Assembly (NCBI GenBank): GCA_045222795.1 | Contig: JBGUZF010000075.1 | Location: 1-64,000, forward strand | Source: Colimorpha sp045222795 | Lineage (GTDB): Bacteria; Bacteroidota; Bacteroidia; Bacteroidales; P3 | DNA: 64,000 nt | Direction of reading: 5' to 3' | Part shown: one piece after another, positions 49,412 through 57,725 of the stretch | How positions within the stretch are numbered: the first letter of the stretch is position 1 | How the letters are laid out: each line of letters begins with the position of its first letter | The notes under the pieces: model-generated | What the model was told of the DNA's origin: nothing | Database searches by the model: none | What the model saw: only the letters and a program-made list of their open reading frames with translations | Made by a program: the position numbers and the translations under genes

Positions 49412-49915
49412 ATGATAGGACAACCGCAAGTATACGAGGCGTTGGAGCGGATGCAGATACCGTTCGACTACTACGAGCACCCCGAGGCGCCGACCATAGA
49501 GATTGCCGCCCAGTTCTACCGGGGCGAGGGAACCACACTTTGCAAGAATCTTTTTTTCCGCAACCATAAGGGCAACCGCCACTATCTTGTCATCATGGAC
49601 AGCCGTTTTCCGATGGACATACACGACATGGAGCATCGTCTGCACCAGGGCAAACTCTCTTTTGCCAGCCCCGAGCGCATGATGCGCTACCTCGGCGTGA
49701 AGCCTGGCAGCGTCTCGCTTTTCACGCTGGTCAACGACGCCAACCACGAAGTGACACTCTTTGTAGACAAGAACCTTTTAAACGCCGAAAAGGTAAGCTT
49801 TCATCCCAACGACAACCACGCTTCGTTGGTGATAACTCGCGACGATATGTTGAAATTCATCAAGGAGATTGGCAATCCCTACGAGGTTGTTGATTTGTAC
49901 GACCACAATTGTTGA
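49412..49915 (+). CDS. YbaK/ProX family aminoacyl-tRNA editing protein
   Basis: A 167-residue INS-superfamily editing domain. YEALERMQIPFDYYEHPEAPTIEIAAQ, GTTLCKNLFFRNHKGNRHYLVIMD, KLSFASPERMMRYLGVKPGSVSLFTLVND and VTLFVDKNLLNAEKVSFHPNDN match the stand-alone ProX/PrdX type that clears Ala-tRNA(Pro). The catalytic Lys is probably the one in LCKNLFF. It is followed 31 bp later by the pseudouridine synthase gene, with a parS site in the gap. Confidence 0.88.
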   Translation: MIGQPQVYEALERMQIPFDYYEHPEAPTIEIAAQFYRGEGTTLCKNLFFRNHKGNRHYLVIMDSRFPMDIHDMEHRLHQGKLSFASPERMMRYLGVKPGSVSLFTLVNDANHEVTLFVDKNLLNAEKVSFHPNDNHASLVITRDDMLKFIKEIGNPYEVVDLYDHNC

Positions 49916-49930
49916 AATCGTAGTAAAAAA

Positions 49931-49946
49931 TGTTTCACGTGAAACA
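49931..49946. other. parS: Perfect parS site
   Basis: TGTTTCACGTGAAACA is a perfect 16-bp palindrome and identical to the bacterial parS consensus bound by ParB/Spo0J. It sits directly before the ATG at 49947, in the leader of the pseudouridine synthase gene. parS sites cluster near replication origins, which fits the candidate origin 3 kb to the left. Confidence 0.88.
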
Positions 49947-50816
49947 ATGAAGAAACAAGAATACACCATCGTCGAGCCGCAAGAACTGCTCGAGTTCCTG
50001 ATAAAACAGATGCCCGACAGCAGTCGCACCAGCGTCAAAGAGATGCTGGCGCACAACGTCTATGTCGACGGCCGTCGTACCTCGCAGTTTAACTTTCCCC
50101 TGCAAAAGGGAATGAAGGTCTCCATAGAGAAAGCCACAGGCAAAGACCGTCTGCGGCCGCGCGACCTCGACATCGTCTATGAGGACCAGCATCTGCTCGT
50201 CGTCAACAAGCACGAGGGGCTGCTCAGCTACAGCAAGCACCCCAACGACAAGACCGTCATCACAGTGCTCAACCAATACCTCGAGGCTTCGCACCAGCGT
50301 TGTCACGCACACATTGTCCACCGCCTCGACCGCGACACCAGCGGTTTGATGGTGGTGTCGAAGAGCAAGGAGGTGAGCCAGAAGTTTGAGGAGGATTGGA
50401 AGGGCATGGTGTTTGACCGCCGTTATGTGGCGGTGGCATGGGGACACCTGGAGCAGAGCAGGGGAGAGGTGCGGTCGTGGTTTACCGACGGCGAGTACTG
50501 TGTGTTGTCGTCGCCCACGGACAATGGCGGCAAGCTGGCTGTGACGCACTACGAGGTGAAGCAGACTTCTCGTCGCTACAGCCTTGTGGAGCTGAAACTG
50601 GACACCGGCCGCCGCAACCAGATACGTGTGCACCTGCGCGATTTGAAGCATCCTGTGGTGCATGACCCAATGTACGGTTACAAGGAGGATGTCTCTCCGA
50701 TAAACCGTTTGGCACTTCATGCTTTCCGTTTGTGTTTCACGCATCCTGTGACGGGGAAGCGCTTGAAGTTTGAGACCCCGGTGCCTGCCAGTTTCATGAA
50801 GCTCATGGAAATATAA
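49947..50816 (+). CDS. RluA-family pseudouridine synthase
   Basis: A 289-residue pseudouridine synthase. The N-terminal S4-like domain (SVKEMLAHNVYVDGRRTSQFNFPLQKGM) is followed by IVYEDQHLLVVNKHEGLLSY, the catalytic HIVHRLDRDTSGLMVVSK (Asp in RLDRDTSG) and TGRRNQIRVHLRDLKHPVVHDPMYG. It isomerises uridine in rRNA or tRNA; the exact target cannot be assigned. The start at 49947 abuts parS; earlier in-frame codons would run through parS and the preceding gene. Confidence 0.9.
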   Translation: MKKQEYTIVEPQELLEFLIKQMPDSSRTSVKEMLAHNVYVDGRRTSQFNFPLQKGMKVSIEKATGKDRLRPRDLDIVYEDQHLLVVNKHEGLLSYSKHPNDKTVITVLNQYLEASHQRCHAHIVHRLDRDTSGLMVVSKSKEVSQKFEEDWKGMVFDRRYVAVAWGHLEQSRGEVRSWFTDGEYCVLSSPTDNGGKLAVTHYEVKQTSRRYSLVELKLDTGRRNQIRVHLRDLKHPVVHDPMYGYKEDVSPINRLALHAFRLCFTHPVTGKRLKFETPVPASFMKLMEI

Positions 50817-50872
50817 TTTGGCACATTTTTTGCTAGAAAAAAATTAAACAACAACAATAAAACAGATAGATT

Positions 50873-51670
50873 ATGAGTCAATTCAAAGACGACAAACAGA
50901 CGGGACGTTATATCCTGTGGGGTGTGCTGGCGGTGCTGGCAATCATCGTGTTCTTCTCCTCCTTCTACACCATCAAGTCCACCGAGCGCGGCGTGCTTGC
51001 CACCTTCGGCAAGATGAGCGACCAGGTGGTCGAGGACGGCCTCCACCTGAAGATCCCCTTCATCCAGACCATCAAGAAGGTCAACGTGCAGCAGAAGAAG
51101 TTCGACGGCAAGGAGAACAGTTACACGCGCGACGTGCAGACCTCCGAGGTGGAGTACACCATCAACTACGACCTCGTGCGCGAGAATGTCAGCAAACTTA
51201 TGAAGAACGTCGGCGACGACTACCACAACCGCATCGTCGTGCCCTTCATCCGCTCCGCCATGAAGGAAAGCTTCGGCAACTATGCCGCCACCGACATCGT
51301 CGAGAACCGCGACGCCGTCCGCCGCGAGATCGAAGCCACCCTGCGCCACACCCTCGACAGCAACTACTTCACCAACGTCCAGTTCCAGCTCGTCGACATC
51401 GACTTCGACGACGAGTTCGAAACCGCCATCAAGGAGAAGCAGGTCGCCGAACAGGCTGCCCTTAAGGCCAAGAACGTCACCATCCAGGTCGAGGAAAAAG
51501 CCAAGCAGACCAAGATTGCCGCCGAGGCCGAAGCCGAGGCCATGCGCATCAAAGCCAACGCCCTCGAGCGCAACCCCAAGCTTGTTAGCTACGAAGCCGT
51601 GCAGAAGTGGGACGGCAAGATGCCGCAGTATATGCTCGGCAACTCGGTGCCATTCATCGATCTGAAGTAA
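50873..51670 (+). CDS. SPFH/prohibitin-family membrane protein
   Basis: A 265-residue protein with an N-terminal membrane anchor (YILWGVLAVLAIIVFFSSFYTI) and a prohibitin/SPFH domain (VKSTERGVLATFGKMSDQVVEDGLHLKIPFIQTI-like start; then VEYTINYDLVRENVSKLMKNVG). An Ala/Glu/Lys-rich helix (KEKQVAEQAALKAKNVTIQVEEKAKQTKIAAEAEAEAMRIKA) follows, as in HflC/prohibitins. It would form membrane-associated rings or cages controlling proteases such as FtsH. No hflK-like partner is next to it. A terminator follows. Confidence 0.88.
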   Translation: MSQFKDDKQTGRYILWGVLAVLAIIVFFSSFYTIKSTERGVLATFGKMSDQVVEDGLHLKIPFIQTIKKVNVQQKKFDGKENSYTRDVQTSEVEYTINYDLVRENVSKLMKNVGDDYHNRIVVPFIRSAMKESFGNYAATDIVENRDAVRREIEATLRHTLDSNYFTNVQFQLVDIDFDDEFETAIKEKQVAEQAALKAKNVTIQVEEKAKQTKIAAEAEAEAMRIKANALERNPKLVSYEAVQKWDGKMPQYMLGNSVPFIDLK

Positions 51671-51700
51671 GGACAAAGAAATACTGATAAATAACTGATA

Positions 51701-51734
51701 AAGAGAGGTTTTTACAACCTCTCTTTTGTTATTT
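51701..51734 (+). terminator. Rho-independent terminator after the SPFH gene
   Basis: AAGAGAGGT and ACCTCTCTT pair around a short AT loop, followed by TTGTTATTTTTATTTTT. It begins 30 bp after the stop. Confidence 0.85.
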
Positions 51735-51782
51735 TTATTTTTCGTGCAATATAAGTGTACAAATCGCGTTATATGGTGTACT

Positions 51783-52370
51783 ATGGGTAAAAAGGTATTG
51801 ACGATTGTGTTTGTTTTGCTTGCTGCGGTGTTGAGCGTCGCGGCACAGGACGACACGTCGCGCACTCATGTCCACCTGTCGACAGGCGCCACTATTGCGT
51901 CGGGTTTCGGGCGCACGCAGGCGTTGTCGTGGGTTGCTCCCAGCTTTGAGATGCAGGTCAGCGACAAGCTCAGCGTCACCGGAGGCTTTGCCGCAGCAGG
52001 AAGTCTTTTGGGAGGCTACGAGGTGCATGCCTATACCCCGTCGATGGCTCCACGCAAGCACGGCACCCGTATGGGCGCCCTGTGGGCTATGGCCGAATAC
52101 AAGGCCACCGACCGCCTGTGGCTGTGGGCTGCGGTGATGCATGCCGGTGGATACGCCCAACCGCTTTGGCGGAATGCACCGGTGCCCATCGGCCTGACGG
52201 CCGTCAGCGGCGGCTTGGTCTACGAGTTTCCGCAGGGAAGTCTGCTGGAGCTGCATTTTCACTTCGTACACGATCACTATGGCACCGCTATGGAGGGTCT
52301 GCTGGCTCACCCGTGGTACGGTGCATATACACCAAACTTAGAGTTGTACAGCGGCCCGTGGCCGTTCTAG
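51783..52370 (+). CDS. Secreted or outer-membrane hypothetical protein
   Basis: A 195-residue protein with signal peptide MGKKVLTIVFVLLAAVLSVAAQ. The mature part alternates amphipathic strands (THVHLSTGATIASGFGRTQALSW; LSVTGGFAAAGSLLGGYEV; GGLVYEFPQGSLLELHFHF), consistent with a small outer-membrane beta-barrel. It ends ...YSGPWPF, with a terminal aromatic residue as expected for barrels. The start at 51783 is fixed by the signal peptide. No family recognised. It is 16 bp upstream of the DUF4290 gene. Confidence 0.65.
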   Translation: MGKKVLTIVFVLLAAVLSVAAQDDTSRTHVHLSTGATIASGFGRTQALSWVAPSFEMQVSDKLSVTGGFAAAGSLLGGYEVHAYTPSMAPRKHGTRMGALWAMAEYKATDRLWLWAAVMHAGGYAQPLWRNAPVPIGLTAVSGGLVYEFPQGSLLELHFHFVHDHYGTAMEGLLAHPWYGAYTPNLELYSGPWPF

Positions 52371-52386
52371 ACGAACAAGAAAAAAG

Positions 52387-53001
52387 ATGGAATATAACAC
52401 TCAGAGAGAACAACTGAAGATAACCGACTATGGTCGCCATGTGGCCAAACTGATAGACTACTGCAAGACTATTGCCGACCGCGAGGAGCGCACGGCGATG
52501 GCCAATGTCATTATCGACGTGATGGCATACGTTAACCCCAAAATCAAGGAACGTACCGACTACCGTCACATCCTGTGGGACCACATGATGATGCTGGCCG
52601 ACTATGACCTTGATGTCGACTGCCCATATGAGGTGAACCGCGAAGAGACCGAGAACTTCAACCCAAAACCCCTTGCTTACCGCGACAGCGAGATACACTA
52701 CCGCCACTATGGTCGTGCCCTCGAGGACATGATTCGTGCTGTGGCTGCCATGCCGGAGGACGAAGAGCGCACACAGCTCACCTGTCAGATAGCCCATGCC
52801 ATGAAGCGGCAGTACCTGCAATGGAATCGCGACACCGTCGATGATGGGCTTATTGCCGAGCAGTTGGCCGAACTCAGTGGCGGCCGCCTGACGCTGCCCG
52901 AAGGATTCCAGTTCCATTCCTCGCAAGACCTTATCGAAACTATGGCCGCCGCAAGCGCTAAGACCGACGGTAAGAAAAAGAAGAAGAAAAAGAAAAAATA
53001 A
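52387..53001 (+). CDS. DUF4290 family protein
   Basis: A 204-residue DUF4290 protein, a family restricted to Bacteroidota and usually found next to murA, as here. MEYNTQREQLKITDYGRHVAKLIDYCKTIADREERTAMANVII and RHYGRALEDMIRAVAAMPE are the family core. Function unknown; helical and soluble. It ends in nine consecutive lysines encoded by an A-rich tract, and its TAA overlaps the murA ATG (TAATG), coupling the two genes. Confidence 0.87.
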   Translation: MEYNTQREQLKITDYGRHVAKLIDYCKTIADREERTAMANVIIDVMAYVNPKIKERTDYRHILWDHMMMLADYDLDVDCPYEVNREETENFNPKPLAYRDSEIHYRHYGRALEDMIRAVAAMPEDEERTQLTCQIAHAMKRQYLQWNRDTVDDGLIAEQLAELSGGRLTLPEGFQFHSSQDLIETMAAASAKTDGKKKKKKKKK

Positions 53002-54317
53002 TGGCAAGTTTTGAAATAACCGGCGGGCGCAAGTTGCGCGGCGAGATAGTACCGCAGGGTGCCAAGAACGAGGCTCTGCAGGTGCTTTGTGCCGTGCTGC
53101 TCACCCAGGAGAAGGTGCGCATAGAGCATGTGCCCGACATCCGCGATGTCAACAAGCTCATCGACTTGCTGAAACTGCTTGGCGTCAGCGTGCGCGAAGA
53201 CCACACTTCGCTGTGCGAGAGTGGCCGCACCTTCGAGTTCCAGGCCGACCAAGTGAACCTCGACGTGCTTGGCAGTGCCGAATACCGCGAGCAGGCGGGC
53301 ACCCTGCGCGGCAGCATAATGGTCGTGGGACCCCTCTTGGCGCGCTTTGGCAAGGCTGTGGTGCCGCAGCCCGGTGGCGACAAGATTGGCCGCCGTCGCC
53401 TCGACACGCACTTCATAGGCATGGAACGCTTAGGCGCAGAGGTGGAATACAAGCGCGGCGCCTACATGGTGAAGGCCAAGCGCCTCAAAGGGTGCTATAT
53501 GCTTCTCGACGAAGCTTCCGTCACTGGTACCGCCAATATCGTCATGGCTTCGGTGCTCGCCAAGGGCACCACAACAATCATGAATGCCGCCTGCGAGCCT
53601 TATATCTATCAGCTATGCAACATGCTCAACGCCATGGGTGCCCGCATCAGTGGCGTAGGTTCCAACCTGCTCACCATCCGCGGTGTCAAAGAGCTGCACG
53701 GCTGTACGCACCGACTGCTGCCCGACATGATTGAGGTGGGCTCCTTCATAGGTATGGCCGCCATGACGCAGAGCGATATCACCATCAAGAATGCCCAGGT
53801 GCAGCATCTGGGTCTTATTCCACAGGTTTTCCGCCGTCTTGGTGTCGAGGTGTGGCAGAAAGGAGACGACCTATACATACCATCACTTGAGCACTACGAG
53901 ATAGAGCGTTTCATGGACGGCAGCATTATGACTGTTGCCGACGCGCCGTGGCCCGGTTTCACCCCCGACCTCATATCCATTGCCCTCGTGGTGGCCACAC
54001 AGGCCAAGGGCAGCGTGCTGATACACCAGAAGATGTTCGAGAGCCGCCTGTTCTTCGTTGACAAACTCATCGACATGGGCGCTCAGATTATCCTCTGCGA
54101 CCCGCACCGTGCCACGGTGATAGGTCTCGACCACGAACACAAGCTGCGTGGCGTGCGCATGGCTTCGCCCGACATCCGTGCCGGTGTGGCATTGCTCATT
54201 GCCGCCCTCAGTGCCGATGGCACCAGCCGCATCGACAATATCGAGCAGATTGACCGCGGCTACCAGCATATAGACGAGCGCCTGCGCAAGTTGGGCGCCG
54301 ACATAAGGAGAATCTAA
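53001..54317 (+). CDS. murA: UDP-N-acetylglucosamine 1-carboxyvinyltransferase, Asp-type
   Basis: A 438-residue MurA, the first committed enzyme of peptidoglycan synthesis, transferring enolpyruvate from PEP to UDP-GlcNAc. GGRKLRGEIVPQGAKNEALQVL, the active-site loop RGSIMVVGPLLARFG...PGGDKIGRRRLDTH, and EIDRGYQHIDERLRKLGA-like C-terminus (IDRGYQHIDERL) are present. The residue equivalent to E. coli Cys115 is Asp (residue 127). Cys-to-Asp MurA enzymes in other bacteria are active but insensitive to fosfomycin, so intrinsic tolerance at the target is expected. Confidence 0.95.
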   Translation: MASFEITGGRKLRGEIVPQGAKNEALQVLCAVLLTQEKVRIEHVPDIRDVNKLIDLLKLLGVSVREDHTSLCESGRTFEFQADQVNLDVLGSAEYREQAGTLRGSIMVVGPLLARFGKAVVPQPGGDKIGRRRLDTHFIGMERLGAEVEYKRGAYMVKAKRLKGCYMLLDEASVTGTANIVMASVLAKGTTTIMNAACEPYIYQLCNMLNAMGARISGVGSNLLTIRGVKELHGCTHRLLPDMIEVGSFIGMAAMTQSDITIKNAQVQHLGLIPQVFRRLGVEVWQKGDDLYIPSLEHYEIERFMDGSIMTVADAPWPGFTPDLISIALVVATQAKGSVLIHQKMFESRLFFVDKLIDMGAQIILCDPHRATVIGLDHEHKLRGVRMASPDIRAGVALLIAALSADGTSRIDNIEQIDRGYQHIDERLRKLGADIRRI

Positions 54318-54335
54318 ACAAAACACTACCGATAT

Positions 54336-55079
54336 ATGGCTTTCAACCTTTTTAGACGCAAATACGCTCCACGTCCTATTTTTGCCCCGCTGGGCACCGA
54401 CATGCACTGTCACCTCATCCCAAAGGTCGACGATGGTTCGAAATGCTTTGAGGAGAGCATAGAGTGTCTCAACACTCTGAAGTCTGTTGGTTACAACAAA
54501 GTAATCATCACCCCGCATTTCCAACACCCGCGCTTCCCCAACGACGAGGACGACATTGTGCGTCGCTACAACGAGTTGAAAGAAAAGGCCCTCGAAGCTG
54601 GTGTGGAGATAGAGTTGGCGGGTATAGGTGGAGAGTACCGTATTGACAGTGGCTTCGCAGCGCGAATAGAAAATCCGCGCTTCCTGCAAGTGGCAGGAAA
54701 GTATGTCCTTGTCGAGTTCTCGTTGCATCAGCAGATGATGGGCAGCGATGAGTTGATTTTCGACCTTCAGATGAAGGGCTACGAGGTCATCCTGGCTCAC
54801 CCCGAGCGCTACCCCTACTTAAATGTGCAGGGTTTGCGCATGGAGCAGTTGAAGAACCAGGGCGTCTTATTCCAGATTAATGTGCTCTCGCTCGGTGGCT
54901 TCTATGGCGAGGAGGCCAAGCGAAAGGCCTACGAGATGCTGGAGGCGGGCTGGGTGGAATTCATGGGCACCGATACCCACAACACCATGTATGCCCAAGC
55001 TCTTAGCGACCTCAGCCGTGACCGCAAGGTCGAGAAAGTCCTTGAGAAATATACCTTCATGAACAGCACCCTGGTATGA
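54336..55079 (+). CDS. CpsB/YwqE-type protein-tyrosine phosphatase (PHP fold)
   Basis: A 247-residue PHP-domain protein of the CpsB/CapC family. DMHCHLIPKVDDGSKCFEESIECL, ITPHFQHPRFPND, GGEYRIDSGF, VILAHPERYPYL and GTDTHN carry the metal-binding His/Asp set. Such manganese-dependent phosphatases dephosphorylate BY-kinases that control capsule or exopolysaccharide polymerisation; no kinase gene is in the window. It lies 18 bp after murA, likely in the same operon. Confidence 0.88.
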   Translation: MAFNLFRRKYAPRPIFAPLGTDMHCHLIPKVDDGSKCFEESIECLNTLKSVGYNKVIITPHFQHPRFPNDEDDIVRRYNELKEKALEAGVEIELAGIGGEYRIDSGFAARIENPRFLQVAGKYVLVEFSLHQQMMGSDELIFDLQMKGYEVILAHPERYPYLNVQGLRMEQLKNQGVLFQINVLSLGGFYGEEAKRKAYEMLEAGWVEFMGTDTHNTMYAQALSDLSRDRKVEKVLEKYTFMNSTLV

Positions 55080-55123
55080 TTAAAACATAGGCTGCGAACG
55101 TTTAAACCAAATCATAAATAATC

Positions 55124-55945
55124 ATGCGCGTAATTATTACAAAAGACTACGACGAAATGTCGGTCTGGGCTGCAAACTATGTGGCCAAGAAAATCATTGA
55201 TTTCAAACCCACGGCGGAGCATCCGTTTGTCCTCGGCTGCCCCACCGGTAGTTCACCGTTAGGACTGTACCAGCATCTGGTAAAGCTGAACAAGTGCGGA
55301 GTGCTCAGCTTCCAGAATGTGGTGACCTTTAACATGGACGAGTATGTGGGACTTGACGTGAACCACCCCGAGAGCTATCACAGCTTCATGTGGAACAACT
55401 TCTTCAACCACATCGACATCAAGAAGGAGAACGTACACATCCTCGACGGCAACGCCAAAGACCTTGTGGCCGAGTGCGAGCACTACGAGAAGATGATTGC
55501 CGAGGCCGGCGGTGTGGACCTGTTCATGGGCGGTGTGGGCCCTGACGGTCACATAGCCTTCAACGAGCCTGGCTCCTCCTTGGCCAGCCGGACCCGTATC
55601 AAGACGCTTACTACGAACACCATCCAGGCCAACTGCCGTTTCTTCGACAACGACGAGTCGAAGGTGCCGAAACAGGCACTGACGGTTGGTGTGGGCACGG
55701 TGATGGATGCCCGCGAGGTGCTGATACTCTGCAACGGCCCGAAGAAGGCCCGCGCCCTGCATCACATGATTGAGAATGGCGTGAACCACATGTGGACCAG
55801 CAGTATGCTGCAGATGCACCCCCACACGGTGGTGGTGTGCGACGAAGAGGCTACGGTGGAACTGAAGATGAGCACCTACGACTACTTCAAGGACAAGCAG
55901 CGCATCGAGGGCAGCATCGAGGAATTTGTAAACCTGTATAAGTAA
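55124..55945 (+). CDS. nagB: Glucosamine-6-phosphate deaminase
   Basis: A 273-residue NagB, converting glucosamine 6-phosphate to fructose 6-phosphate and ammonia. LGCPTGSSPLGLYQHLV, VVTFNMDEYVGLDVNHPESYHSFMWNNFFNHIDI, GGVGPDGHIAFNEPGSSLASRTRIKTL (catalytic Asp and His) and ALTVGVGTVMDAREVLIL are all typical. Full length, close to the E. coli hexameric enzyme. It links amino-sugar catabolism with the neighbouring murA and DUF4954 genes. Confidence 0.96.
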   Translation: MRVIITKDYDEMSVWAANYVAKKIIDFKPTAEHPFVLGCPTGSSPLGLYQHLVKLNKCGVLSFQNVVTFNMDEYVGLDVNHPESYHSFMWNNFFNHIDIKKENVHILDGNAKDLVAECEHYEKMIAEAGGVDLFMGGVGPDGHIAFNEPGSSLASRTRIKTLTTNTIQANCRFFDNDESKVPKQALTVGVGTVMDAREVLILCNGPKKARALHHMIENGVNHMWTSSMLQMHPHTVVVCDEEATVELKMSTYDYFKDKQRIEGSIEEFVNLYK

Positions 55946-55949
55946 GCCT

Positions 55950-57725
55950 ATGAACACTGCATACCGCAACCTTACTCCAAAGGAGATAGAGCAGTTGGAG
56001 CGTCAAGGGAACTGCGCTGAGGACTGGGGCACCGTGAAGGTGGTTGAGTCTTTCTGTGCCGGATGCGTGAGAAACAGCACCTTCGAAGGTGCTGTTTCTC
56101 TTGGTAGCATCGAAGAGCGCCGTCACGGCGACGGAGCCCTTACGCTTAAGGAAGGCATCTACAATTCGTGCATTTGCAACACTACGGTGGGCGACCATCC
56201 CACGATACACAACGTGCGGATGCTGAGTTACTACACCGTCGGCAACGACGTGCTGCTGTTCAACATCGACGAGATGACCGCCGACCCCAAGAACCTTGCA
56301 TGGCTAGAGCCCATGAACGAGAACGGCGGCCGAAGAATACTGCCCTTCGGTGGCATGACCATCGGCGACGCCTACCTGTGGGCTCGCTACCGCGGTCGCA
56401 AGACACTCATGGAGCGGCTGGAGCAGATGACCACCGCACTGTTGGCTACCGAAGAGGGTCGCTACGGGCGTGTTGGCGACAGCTGTGTCATCAAGAATAC
56501 CAAGAGCATACATAACGTTATCATACGTTCGTCTGCCGACGACCGCACGGTGGTGGACAGTTGTATCACGCTGCGCGACGGCGTGGTGGGCTACGGCTGC
56601 ACGCTGGAGTACGGCGTGATAGCCGTGCGCTTCTTGCTTGGTGAGCACGTGCACCTTGAGTTCGGTCTGAGGCTCAACGATACCGTGGTGGGTGACAACT
56701 CGACCTTGGCACGCTGCGAGGTGGGCAACAGCATCATCTTCCCCGCCCATGAGCAGCACCACAACAACTCATTCCTCATCGCCGGTCTCATCATGGGCCA
56801 GAGCAATATTGCCGCTGGCGGCACCATAGGCAGCAACCACAACTCTCGCACTGCCGACAACGAGATTGTTGGCGGTCGCGGCTTCTGGCCAGGCCTCTGC
56901 TGCTCGTTCAAGCACAGCAGTCGCTTTGCCAGTTACTGTCTGCTGGCCAAGGCCGACTACCCGTCGGAACTCGACATAACGTTGCCCTTCGCATTGGTGA
57001 ACAACAACGTAAGCAAAGACCGGCTGGAGGTGATGCCTGCCTATTGGTGGATGTACAACATGTACGCCATGGACCGCAACAGCAAGAAGTTTGCCAAGCG
57101 TGACAAGCGCAAGCTTAAGGCACAGAACATAGAGTTCGACAACCTGGCTCCCGACACCGCCGAGGAGATATTCCGCGGCATAAAGCAGCTGCGCGCCTGG
57201 ATGGCGGCCTCTACCACCGACACCGTTTATGCCCAAGGACAGGAGAAAAGCAAACGCCCCACGGTGGTGCTAAAAGCCAAGGAAGGCCTGAAGGCATACG
57301 AAGAGATGCTGGTGTTCTACGCCATGAAGACGCTGGAGGGTGAAAGAGTCGAAGAGTTGAAGGGTCAAAGAGTTAAAGAGTGGATTAATCTTGGTGGACA
57401 GTTGGTTGCCAAGCCCGACATGGAACAGTTGATAACCGACGTGGAGAGTGGTGCCATCAACAGCTGGCAGGCCCTCAACGAGCGGCTCGACACGCTGTGG
57501 AAGGGCTATCCCGCCCAGAAGGCAGCCCACGCCTATGCAGTGCTATGCGAACTGGCTGGCGTCGACAAGCTGGACGATACACTCTGGCAGAAGTACCAAC
57601 AGCGTTACATCGACATACAGAACTATATTGAAGAGCAGAAAGTTGCCAGTCGCAAGAAAGACGACGAGAACCCCTTCCGCCGCATGACCTACTGGGACGA
57701 CGACGAGTTGGCGGCAGTGCTATGA
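55950..57725 (+). CDS. DUF4954 family left-handed beta-helix protein
   Basis: A 591-residue DUF4954 protein from Bacteroidota. The first half is a hexapeptide-repeat beta-helix (VRNSTFEGAVSLGSI; GIYNSCICNTTVGDHPTIHNVRML; DSCVIKNTKSIHNVIIRSSA; GYGCTLEYGVIAVRF), as in nucleotidyltransferase/acyltransferase beta-helices. A conserved centre GLIMGQSNIAAGGTIGSNHNSRTADNEIVGGRGFWPGL and a helical C-terminal half follow. The substrate is unknown; a sugar-phosphate transferase role fits the neighbourhood of nagB. Codons about 41-51 form a perfect 32-bp palindrome, and a repeat-coded insert ERVEELKGQRVKEW occurs near residue 465. It starts 4 bp after nagB and overlaps the EamA gene by 4 bp. Confidence 0.85.
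   Translation: MNTAYRNLTPKEIEQLERQGNCAEDWGTVKVVESFCAGCVRNSTFEGAVSLGSIEERRHGDGALTLKEGIYNSCICNTTVGDHPTIHNVRMLSYYTVGNDVLLFNIDEMTADPKNLAWLEPMNENGGRRILPFGGMTIGDAYLWARYRGRKTLMERLEQMTTALLATEEGRYGRVGDSCVIKNTKSIHNVIIRSSADDRTVVDSCITLRDGVVGYGCTLEYGVIAVRFLLGEHVHLEFGLRLNDTVVGDNSTLARCEVGNSIIFPAHEQHHNNSFLIAGLIMGQSNIAAGGTIGSNHNSRTADNEIVGGRGFWPGLCCSFKHSSRFASYCLLAKADYPSELDITLPFALVNNNVSKDRLEVMPAYWWMYNMYAMDRNSKKFAKRDKRKLKAQNIEFDNLAPDTAEEIFRGIKQLRAWMAASTTDTVYAQGQEKSKRPTVVLKAKEGLKAYEEMLVFYAMKTLEGERVEELKGQRVKEWINLGGQLVAKPDMEQLITDVESGAINSWQALNERLDTLWKGYPAQKAAHAYAVLCELAGVDKLDDTLWQKYQQRYIDIQNYIEEQKVASRKKDDENPFRRMTYWDDDELAAVL
56069..56100. repeat. Perfect 32-bp palindrome in the DUF4954 coding region
   Basis: GAGAAACAGCACCTTC (56069-56084) is followed directly by its exact reverse complement (56085-56100). 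There is no loop, so the RNA could form a long hairpin about 120 nt after the start codon. See the corresponding finding. Confidence 0.9.
57340..57379 (+). repeat. Octanucleotide repeat in the DUF4954 coding region
   Basis: Five 8-nt units (GTGAAAGA, GTCGAAGA, GTTGAAGG, GTCAAAGA, GTTAAAGA), encoding a charged insert. The array belongs to the same style as the 7-nt arrays elsewhere. Confidence 0.78.
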
